Source: an uncultured Verrucomicrobiota bacterium (GTDB taxonomy: Bacteria; Verrucomicrobiota; Verrucomicrobiae; Opitutales; Opitutaceae). Taken from it: a stretch of 16,184 nucleotides of DNA. The stretch is taken from positions 1-16,184 of the forward strand of contig CAMLQS010000090.1 of NCBI GenBank assembly GCA_946482165.1, in the 5' to 3' direction. The notes under the pieces were generated by a model. The model ran no database searches. It saw only the letters and a program-made list of their open reading frames with translations, and was not told the origin of the DNA. Below are positions 7,442 to 13,200 of this stretch, piece by piece (position 1 is the stretch's first letter; each line of letters begins with the position of its first letter). Both the position numbers and the translations under genes were made by a program.

Positions 7442-8500
7442 ATGTTTGCCGCCGCCCGCCGTATCGGAATTTTCACTACCGTTCTTCTCGCGTGGGCCTT
7501 CGTCGCCGGCGCAGTCGCGCGCGCCGATCTGGTCTGGGAGCCCGCCACCGGCTGGCGCGCCGAAGGCGGCGTGCTTTCGACCTTTCTCTCCAGCGAGGAT
7601 GGCAAGAATGCCAAATCGCTCATGGATGCCGCCCGGCGCGCCGAGGACGCCGGCCAGACTTCGAAGGCGATCAAGACCTACAACAAGGTCATCAAGAAGT
7701 ATGGCGCCTCGGTCTTCGCCCCCGAAGCCCTGTTCCGCACCGCCAAGCACTACGAACAACGCAGGCGCTACACGAAAGCCTTCCGCAACCTCCAGCGCAT
7801 TATCGCGGAGCACCCCTCCTACCCCCGGTTCAACGATGTCCTCGGCGCCGAATACCGCATCGCCGAAAAACTCGTCGGAGGCGCGCGCCCGCTCTACTTC
7901 GGCCTTATCCCCGGCTTCCGCCAGCGCGAAAAAGGCATCGAATATCTCGAGCAGGTCGTCACCAATGCGCCCTACGGCGAATACGCGCCGATCTCGCTGA
8001 TGAACGCCGCGCAGGCCTACACGAAGGCCGGCGACCGCGACGCCTCGATCGATGCGCTCGACCGCATGATCAACAATTATCCGGAGAGCTTCCTCACCCC
8101 CGACGCCTACCTCGATCTGGCCTCGTCCCAAGCCTCCATCACGCAAGGCCCGCCCTACGATCAGGCCTCCACGCAGCTGGCCCTCACCTATTTCCAAGAC
8201 TACCTGATTCTCTACCCGGGATCGTCCGAAGCCGCCGTGGCCAACAAGGGCTTCAACGACGCGCGCACGATGCTTGCCGAGAGCAAGATGTCCATGGGCG
8301 ACTTCTACTATAAATATCGCTCCAACTACAAGGCGGCCAAGATCTTCTACAACGAGGCGATCACCGTCTATCCTGATTCGCCCGTAGCGGACCGCGCGCG
8401 CGGTCTCCTCGCCAACATCGAGAAAATCGAGGCCGGTGAAGAACCTGCCGCTCTCGACGGCCGTCCCGGTCCTCGCGGCAAACGTTTCTGGTTGTTCTAG
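7442..8500 (+). CDS. BamD-like periplasmic TPR protein
   Basis: The 352-residue product begins with a clear signal peptide (arginines, then hydrophobic IFTTVLLAWAFVAGA, cleavage likely after AVARA near residue 28). TPR-type repeats follow, including ARRAEDAGQTSKAIKTYNKV, ALFRTAKHYEQRRRYTKAFR, AAQAYTKAGDRDASIDALDR and DFYYKYRSNYKAAKIFYNEA. This arrangement, and its place beside an LptE-like gene, suggests the BamD (YfiO) family that helps BamA insert outer-membrane proteins. It lacks the lipobox cysteine of classical BamD, so it would be a soluble periplasmic version. The protein ends in the aromatic sequence RFWLF. The ATG at 7442 is preferred; a GTG at 7430 that overlaps the fabH stop would add four residues. 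It may instead be a YbgF/CpoB-like or other periplasmic TPR protein. Confidence 0.8.
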   Translation: MFAAARRIGIFTTVLLAWAFVAGAVARADLVWEPATGWRAEGGVLSTFLSSEDGKNAKSLMDAARRAEDAGQTSKAIKTYNKVIKKYGASVFAPEALFRTAKHYEQRRRYTKAFRNLQRIIAEHPSYPRFNDVLGAEYRIAEKLVGGARPLYFGLIPGFRQREKGIEYLEQVVTNAPYGEYAPISLMNAAQAYTKAGDRDASIDALDRMINNYPESFLTPDAYLDLASSQASITQGPPYDQASTQLALTYFQDYLILYPGSSEAAVANKGFNDARTMLAESKMSMGDFYYKYRSNYKAAKIFYNEAITVYPDSPVADRARGLLANIEKIEAGEEPAALDGRPGPRGKRFWLF

Positions 8501-8523
8501 GCGGGTAAGAAATCCCCCGCTTT
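8501..8523 (+). terminator. Possible weak hairpin between bamD-like and lptE-like genes
   Basis: GCGGG (8501-8505) and CCCGC (8516-8520) can pair around a 10-base loop, followed by only three T residues. It begins directly after the stop codon. The short T run makes efficient termination unlikely, so it may act as an mRNA-stability or partial attenuation element, or be chance. Confidence 0.25.
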
Positions 8524-8562
8524 CCCTCGCCTTCCAAGGCCCGCCCCGCGCATCTCTTTCAC

Positions 8563-9120
8563 ATGTTTCGCCGCCTCGCCGCCTCCGCCCTCCTCGCCTT
8601 CGCCGTCCTCGGAGCCGCCTGCTCCCACTACCGCCTTGGCACCGGAGTCTCGCGCGACTTCGACTCGATTTTCATCGCTCCGGTGGACACCAACGCCGTC
8701 GTTCCCCAATCCGCCGGCTTGCTCACCACACAGATTCGCGAGGCATTCATTCGGGATGCTCGCCTTCGTGTCGTGAATACGCCTGACGAGGCCGATGCCA
8801 TCCTCACGATCAGCCTGAAGGGCCTTCGCCGAGATGCGCTGACCTCGCTTCCGTCCGACGCCGGCCTCGCGCGCACCTTCGGCCTCGTTCTCGACGCCTC
8901 CGCTACTCTTCGCGATGTGAAGGGCGAAAAAACTTGGTTCTCGGATCGCTCCTTGCGCGTCGAACGCCAGATTTTCACCAACGACGGAACCGCCATCGCC
9001 ACGACGAGCGGCCCCTACCTCGCGCCGCTCCAGCAAACCCAGGCCGAATACACCATCGTGCCAACACTGGGTGAAGAGCTCGCGGCCAAAGCCAAATCCG
9101 CCGTCCTCGACACCTGGTAG
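8563..9120 (+). CDS. LptE-like LPS-assembly lipoprotein
   Basis: The 185-residue product has a lipoprotein signal peptide: RR, hydrophobic LAASALLAFAVLGAA, then Cys20 in LGAAC. The -3 position is Gly, a little unusual for a lipobox. The mature part starts SHYRLGTGVSRDFDSIFIAPV, continues with a TTQIREAFIRD helix and a DEADAILTISLKGLRRDA strand pair, and ends in a helix. This order of a strand, an amphipathic helix (often L...l...L..l), then A-x-x-V/I-L-x-g-x-I fits the LptE family, which plugs LptD in the outer membrane for LPS export. Residue identity with characterised LptE is low, so the assignment is by pattern and context. It is 62 bases after the BamD-like gene and ends the rightward gene set. 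Confidence 0.75.
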   Translation: MFRRLAASALLAFAVLGAACSHYRLGTGVSRDFDSIFIAPVDTNAVVPQSAGLLTTQIREAFIRDARLRVVNTPDEADAILTISLKGLRRDALTSLPSDAGLARTFGLVLDASATLRDVKGEKTWFSDRSLRVERQIFTNDGTAIATTSGPYLAPLQQTQAEYTIVPTLGEELAAKAKSAVLDTW

Positions 9121-9354
9121 ACCAGCCTGCGCCTGCCGGTCGCGACCTTAGCCGCAGCCTTTCAGTCGGTTCGCCTTCGAACGCGGTCAGCCAAGGGAGG
9201 TCCTGCAAGTTCCGGCAGGGCGGCGCGGTCGGAAATTTCAGAGTCTCCCTGAAGTCGCCCGGCTTGCGGCAAATGCCTTCTCTGGTGTCTGCATCTGTAT
9301 TGATCCGTGCCAATCTGCGTAATCCGCGGTCGGCCTGAACTGCGATTTTCAGGG
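9121..9354. other. Convergent intergenic gap with no clear gene
   Basis: This 234-base gap separates two converging genes. It holds a 5-bp hairpin CCTGC/GCAGG (9202-9206 with 9215-9219) without a good T tract, and the short ATC-type repeats at 9303-9330. I see no convincing bidirectional terminator and no codon pattern typical of the neighbouring genes. Confidence 0.6.
9303..9330. repeat. Three degenerate ATCYGYG-type short tandem units
   Basis: Three near-identical units start at 9303 (ATCCGTGCCA), 9313 (ATCTGCGTA) and 9322 (ATCCGCGGT). I recall similar 'atccgtg...aatctgcgtaatccgcggt' phrases as intergenic sequence in several environmental phyla, including Verrucomicrobia, but that is memory, not a search. 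Their function is unknown. Confidence 0.45.
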
Positions 9355-10587
9355 TTATCGGCGTTCCGCCGCGTCCAACAGCGCCCGGCTCGCATTCTCC
9401 AATATCTGTCCATCCGCCGTATCGCGCGACCATTCGACGCTCGCCTCGCGCCATGCTTCTTCCTCGCCCGCCGCCAAGGCGCCCCAGGCGCGTCCCAGCG
9501 ATCCCGCGGCGTTACGATAGAATGGGTGTATGCGGGTAAACTCCGCCTCGATGATCGAAGCCCGTTCCAAGCGAACCATGGCCGGCCACGACTCTCCGCG
9601 GGACGCCCACTCGCCCCAGGCGGGCAGCACGCGCTCCCGGCCGTCCCGAGCGTCCATCACGACGATACGAGACAATCGCTCCAAACGCCGCCGCGATTCC
9701 TCCGCGCCCAGGATCGGCGTGGTGCGCGCGATCACCAGACGGGCCGCCGCGACTTTCCAAGCCAGTTCCCACTCACGCGCCTCGGCTGGCTTGGGGGTCA
9801 GCGTCGCGAACTCTCGCGCCAAGGCCGCTCCCGGAGATTCCCCCGCAAGCAGAGCGCCAACAAATCGTCCCCACGCACCACTCTTGCCGCCTTCTTCACG
9901 CAACCAAAGCCACACGCCATAAGCGGCACGCTCCTGCCCCTCGGCTTCGGCGCCGCCACGGGCGCTCCACAGCAAAACGTCGCGAAGCTTTGCCGGCCGC
10001 GCCGACCGGCCAAACTCCAGCTGCCAGGCATCCAGCATCGAGGGTTGCTCGGCCACGATAACCGCTTCGGCCGCGCCCGCCGTCAGCCATGGCGGGGCGT
10101 GCGCCTTCGCCGGGTCCAGACCAAGCAGGAACGCCTTGCGGCGCAGAACGCCCTCCGCCAGCGCCGTCAACCAAAGTCGCTCTCGGCGGACCCCGGCCTT
10201 TTCGTCCTCCCGTATCCACACGCTCACTACTCCGGCCGGATCCGCGGCGACGCGTGCCGGAGCCTCGCCGAAGAGCCATTCCGCCCCGGGGACCAGGCGA
10301 ACCGTTATGGCCGCCGGCAGCCGGGCGGGCAGACTGAAAGGCCCCGCCCACTCCGCCCAGGCGGCTTCGGCGAGTTCAGCCAGTCGAACGCCCTCCGCGC
10401 CGGGCAGCGCCATCACCTCAAAACGCCCGCTGCCTTCGGAATGGAGGCGAACCGCCGGCTTTGCGGAAACACGGGAAACGCCGGGAACACCCGATTCGGC
10501 TTGGGCTCGGACATGCCCGCCGCTCAGCGAGAGGCCCACCGCAAGGCCCGCCGCGGCCCGCCACGCCTTTTGTGCGAAGGGGCGCAT
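9355..10587 (-). CDS. Secreted protein, possibly an inactive MA-type peptidase
   Basis: I do not recognise this 410-residue family with confidence. A signal peptide is clear (KAWR, hydrophobic AAAGLAVGLSLSGG, cleavage near HVRAQA, residue 30). The mature protein is rich in Ala, Arg and Glu. Residues 139-177 resemble the layout of MA-clan peptidases: WLTALAEGVLRR stands where an HExxH helix would be, and PPWLTAGAAEAVI is like the downstream PxWLxEGxAxY segment. Both histidines and the downstream zinc-ligand glutamate are missing, so it should not be catalytic. A helical C-terminal half follows. The start ATG at 10587 lies five bases after the stop of the upstream gene, so it is the third gene of an operon with the single-pass membrane protein and the DUF4013 protein. 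High third-position GC supports this strand over the long antisense open frame. Confidence 0.8.
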   Translation of the reverse strand: MRPFAQKAWRAAAGLAVGLSLSGGHVRAQAESGVPGVSRVSAKPAVRLHSEGSGRFEVMALPGAEGVRLAELAEAAWAEWAGPFSLPARLPAAITVRLVPGAEWLFGEAPARVAADPAGVVSVWIREDEKAGVRRERLWLTALAEGVLRRKAFLLGLDPAKAHAPPWLTAGAAEAVIVAEQPSMLDAWQLEFGRSARPAKLRDVLLWSARGGAEAEGQERAAYGVWLWLREEGGKSGAWGRFVGALLAGESPGAALAREFATLTPKPAEAREWELAWKVAAARLVIARTTPILGAEESRRRLERLSRIVVMDARDGRERVLPAWGEWASRGESWPAMVRLERASIIEAEFTRIHPFYRNAAGSLGRAWGALAAGEEEAWREASVEWSRDTADGQILENASRALLDAAERR

Positions 10588-10592
10588 TCAAA

Positions 10593-11258
10593 TCATCGAA
10601 GCGAGATTACCAAGGACCCGTCGCGGATGCTGATGTCGTTCGCGTCACGGGGGATCTTTTCCACCACGGCGGGCGGTTGGGACGCGCCAAAACGGTCGGC
10701 GATCACCGAAAGCAACGCAGGAACCTTGTGCAGCGGAAGAGCCCCAAGCCGGGCTTCGGTGGGCACAAACCGCCAGCCGTTGCCCGATCGCGCAAACCCG
10801 CCCTGGGCGTGCATGACCAAGGGTGCCTCCATGCCAAAAAAGATCGCCGTGTTCACGAGCCCGATGTGCAAAGACGACCCCTCGATGCGGAAATTCGGAA
10901 CGCCTCCGAGAATGGCCATCGCGGAGCTTTTCTCCTCTTCGGACAGTTTCTTCGGCTCCAAGGTCGATTCCGACCAGGCGTTCAATTCCGCCTCGGTCAA
11001 GGTCACGCTTCCCGTTCCCGCCGCGCCGAGTAGCTCGCTCTTCATCTCCCAGCTTTTCCCGGCGCCCCCGCCCGGAGCCCCGAGCACGTAGTAAAGTTTG
11101 TCCGCCGGAGGTTTTTCCTTCGGAGCGGTCTTCATCACCTCCACCGGCTGGGAGGCCAGATGCACGAAGGCCAGCAAAGAACCCAAAACCACGCTCAGGA
11201 CGGCGCCGATGAAAACGCTGATTACGCCGGGAGCTTTGCGATCGGAGGGAGAAGCCAT
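10593..11258 (-). CDS. Single-pass membrane protein of unknown function
   Basis: This 221-residue protein has a short basic N-terminus (MASPSDRKAPG), one membrane helix at about residues 12-34 (VISVFIGAVLSVVLGSLLAFVHLA), and a soluble C-terminal part outside the cytoplasm. That part has a VTLTEAELNAW motif, then FRIEGSSLHIGLVNTAIFF, GNGWRFVPTEARLGALPL, and ends in ISIRDGSLVISLR. The pattern of an 'LTEaELNa' helix, amphipathic strands and 'lG.LPL' recalls bacterial lipid-binding-like domains (for example YpmS/DUF2140-type), but the resemblance is loose. The ATG at 11258 is chosen because it begins directly before the basic membrane anchor; upstream frame is the DUF4013 gene read in another frame. 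It lies between the DUF4013 and secreted-protein genes and is probably co-transcribed with them. Confidence 0.82.
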   Translation of the reverse strand: MASPSDRKAPGVISVFIGAVLSVVLGSLLAFVHLASQPVEVMKTAPKEKPPADKLYYVLGAPGGGAGKSWEMKSELLGAAGTGSVTLTEAELNAWSESTLEPKKLSEEEKSSAMAILGGVPNFRIEGSSLHIGLVNTAIFFGMEAPLVMHAQGGFARSGNGWRFVPTEARLGALPLHKVPALLSVIADRFGASQPPAVVEKIPRDANDISIRDGSLVISLR

Positions 11259-11278
11259 GTGGGAAAAGAGATTAAAGT

Positions 11279-11287
11279 GGGGGGGGG
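11279..11287. repeat. Homopolymer run of nine G residues
   Basis: The tract lies in the 38-base gap between the DUF4013 stop and the start of the single-pass membrane protein gene, about 21-29 bases upstream of that start on the minus strand (reads as C9). It could slip during replication, but being outside both frames it would change only leader length. Confidence 0.9.
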
Positions 11288-11296
11288 AATTTTGCG

Positions 11297-11902
11297 TCAG
11301 CCCCTGCTTCCCGCGCGCAAGGACGTTTCCACATGATGGAATACCGAGGCGAAGGTCGCACCGAAAAGGGCGACGCCCGCGAAGACGGTGAACGTCATGA
11401 AAGGCAAACCCACCACAAGGAAGCCGATAAAGGCCAAGGTCGGAACAAGCAAGGGAAGCCCCGTCGAACGCACCATGCGGAGGAGAACCCACACGCGAAA
11501 CGCATCCTGATAGTCCTCGCGTTTCTGATAAAGGTAGATGCTCGCCGCGGTCAGGGGAAAACAAAACAGAAGCACCGGCATCATCGGCGTATAGCTAAAC
11601 CACCCGGCTCCAAGGCGGTGCAAGGGCCAGGTAAGCAACCACGCGACCGCCAGAGGGGCCGCCGTAAAAACCAGGAAAATCACAAAAACGGGCACCCCCT
11701 GGCTGAACAATCGGCCCCAGTCCTCCCAGTCTGGAAATTCTACGGGCTCGCCGCGGCGCGCACGATTCAACAACTCGTAAAGATAGCCGCAGGCAAAGAA
11801 GTGGGCGCCCGGCACCGCAAGCAGCACGGCGCCAAGCAAACACTTCAGGATCCACGCGGAGTCCGAGAAGAGACGTTTGCAAACAAGTTCGAGCGTGGGC
11901 AT
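11297..11902 (-). CDS. DUF4013-type multi-pass membrane protein
   Basis: The 201-residue product has about four hydrophobic segments: LKCLLGAVLLAVPGAHFFACGY, VPVFVIFLVFTAAPLAVAWLL, MMPVLLFCFPLTAASIYLY and LPLLVPTLAFIGFLVVGLPFM. The signature for DUF4013 is GYLYELLNRARRGE...PDWEDWGRLFSQGV between the first two, a cytoplasmic loop with the PxWxDWxxLF pattern. Function of the family is unknown; some members sit beside secretion or envelope genes. The ATG at 11902 is chosen over an upstream start at 11953 because it gives the usual short N-terminus (MPTLELVCKRLFSD) and avoids overlap with ispA. Only 38 bases separate it from the divergent ispA start, so the promoters must overlap the genes or each other. 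It heads a three-gene leftward unit. Confidence 0.85.
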   Translation of the reverse strand: MPTLELVCKRLFSDSAWILKCLLGAVLLAVPGAHFFACGYLYELLNRARRGEPVEFPDWEDWGRLFSQGVPVFVIFLVFTAAPLAVAWLLTWPLHRLGAGWFSYTPMMPVLLFCFPLTAASIYLYQKREDYQDAFRVWVLLRMVRSTGLPLLVPTLAFIGFLVVGLPFMTFTVFAGVALFGATFASVFHHVETSLRAGSRG

Positions 11903-11940
11903 TGCAGCGCGGAATTTTCGCCCGAATCCTCCGCGCGTCG

Positions 11941-12858
11941 ATGGACTTCTCAACTAAATTAAACGCCTTGATTGCGCATGCCGAAGCGGCGCTCGACGCC
12001 TTCGTGCCCGCCCTGCCCCCGGGATCCCCCGCCGGCCCGGCCCGCATCCACGAAGCCATGCGCTACAGCCTCCGGGCCGGCGGCAAAAGACTTCGCCCGG
12101 TCCTGGCGCTCGCCGCGGGCGAGCTCGCGGGCGGCGAAAAGGGCCTCTCGTCGGCCCTCGCCGCGGCGGCCGCCGTCGAGTGCGTCCACACGTATTCACT
12201 TATTCATGACGATCTGCCCTGCATGGATGACGATGATCTGCGCCGGGGCCGGCCCACCTGCCACCGGGCGTTCGACGAAGCCACCGCGCTTCTCGCCGGG
12301 GACGCCCTGCTAAACCAAGCCTTCCTCATCCTCGCCCAAGCCTATCCCGGGCGCCCCGCCGTCATCGCGGATCTCGTGCGGGAACTTGCCGACGCCGCCT
12401 CCGGCCGCCGCCTCGTCGGAGGCCAGATGCAGGACCTCCTTGCCGAGAAAGCGAAGAGTCAGGGGCGGCCGCCCGCCACCGCCGCCGAACTTGAGTTCAT
12501 CCATCTGAGCAAGACCGCCGCCATGCTGGAGGCATCATTGGTATGCGGCGCGATCGCAGGCGGTTTGAACGCCGCGTCGGTGGAGACCCTGCGCGACGCC
12601 GGCCGCCACCTCGGCCTCGCATTTCAAATCGTCGACGACGTGCTCGACGCAACCGCGGACACGGTCGCGCTCGGCAAAACCGCCGGAAAAGACGCGCGGG
12701 CGGGCAAAAGCACCTATGTCAGCCTCCATGGGCTCGAGGCCGCTCGACGGCTCGCCGCCGAGGAAACCGCCCGCGCCAACGACGCGCTCGGATCCTTGCC
12801 GGGCGATACGGCCTTTTTGCTGTTCCTCGCAAATCGGATGCTCGCCCGAAAAAGCTGA
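11941..12858 (+). CDS. ispA: Polyprenyl diphosphate synthase (farnesyl/geranylgeranyl type) IspA
   Basis: The 305-residue enzyme joins isopentenyl diphosphate units to allylic primers to make C15-C20 prenyl diphosphates. Motifs are GGKRLRP (47-53), the first aspartate-rich motif HDDLPCMDDDDLRRGRPT with Asp90, Asp91 and Asp96, GGQMQDLL (160-167), and the second aspartate-rich motif VDDVLD (231-236). GKTAGKDARAGKSTY follows at 246-259. The two-residue insertion in the first motif (DDLPCMD) is typical of bacterial IspA-type short-chain synthases. The exact chain length cannot be fixed from sequence. The ATG at 11941 is preferred to a TTG at 11902, which would extend through the divergent intergenic gap. 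The product feeds UPP synthesis, quinones and possibly hopanoids, and it fits with uppP in the window. Confidence 0.95.
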   Translation: MDFSTKLNALIAHAEAALDAFVPALPPGSPAGPARIHEAMRYSLRAGGKRLRPVLALAAGELAGGEKGLSSALAAAAAVECVHTYSLIHDDLPCMDDDDLRRGRPTCHRAFDEATALLAGDALLNQAFLILAQAYPGRPAVIADLVRELADAASGRRLVGGQMQDLLAEKAKSQGRPPATAAELEFIHLSKTAAMLEASLVCGAIAGGLNAASVETLRDAGRHLGLAFQIVDDVLDATADTVALGKTAGKDARAGKSTYVSLHGLEAARRLAAEETARANDALGSLPGDTAFLLFLANRMLARKS

Positions 12859-12935
12859 AGCCGCGCTCAATTTGCGGTCGTGCAAAATCGACCTTGCGCT
12901 TTGCGCGGCGGCCACCCTTTTTCGCCACCTGCTTC

Positions 12936-13027
12936 GGAGAGATGGCTGAGTGGCCGAAAGCGGCGCTTTGCTAAAGCGTTATAGGTGTAAAAGCCTATCG
13001 GGGGTTCGAATCCCCCTCTCTCCGCCA
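12936..13027 (+). tRNA. tRNA-Ser, anticodon GCT
   Basis: A complete class II tRNA with encoded CCA. The acceptor GGAGAGA (12936-12942) pairs with TCTCTCC (13017-13023), and the discriminator is G13024. The anticodon stem is 12963-12967 with 12975-12979 and the anticodon GCT is at 12970-12972, reading AGC/AGT serine codons. The long variable arm pairs ATAGG (12981-12985) with CCTAT (12994-12998), and the T arm is GGGGG/CCCCC around TTCGAAT. Confidence 0.98.
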
Positions 13028-13031
13028 GTTT

Positions 13032-13062
13032 CCCCCCTTCGCAAGAAGGGGGGCTCATTTTA
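13032..13062 (+). terminator. Rho-independent terminator of tRNA-Ser
   Basis: CCCCCCTTC (13032-13040) pairs perfectly with GAAGGGGGG (13045-13053) around a GCAA loop, a stable GNRA tetraloop. It is followed by CTCATTTTAT. It starts five bases after the tRNA CCA. Confidence 0.88.
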
Positions 13063-13141
13063 TCGGATGACGCCAAAATAACGGGCGTCTTAGGATCGCC
13101 CCTTGCGATTCCCTCCCCCGAAATCGATGCCGCCACAGCGG

Positions 13142-13171
13142 TTGACACCCGGGCAGGCCATCCGCTTTGCT
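13142..13171 (+). promoter_or_regulatory. Candidate sigma-70 promoter for the greA-domain gene
   Basis: A perfect TTGACA -35 box (13142-13147) is followed after 18 bases by TTTGCT (13166-13171), a poor -10 box. Transcription would begin near 13178, leaving a leader of about 22 bases before the ATG at 13201. An imperfect inverted repeat GACGCC/GGCGTC (13069-13074 with 13084-13089) lies upstream. Confidence 0.4.
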
Positions 13172-13200
13172 GACCAATCCTGTCCCGTAACCTCTCTGCC

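Noticed and set aside
9307..11091. 594-codon open frame on the plus strand
   Set aside because: It lies antisense to two minus-strand genes with clear signal peptide/membrane anchor and good codon use. Its product is low-complexity, Arg/Pro-rich and has no domain; such frames are common opposite GC-rich genes.
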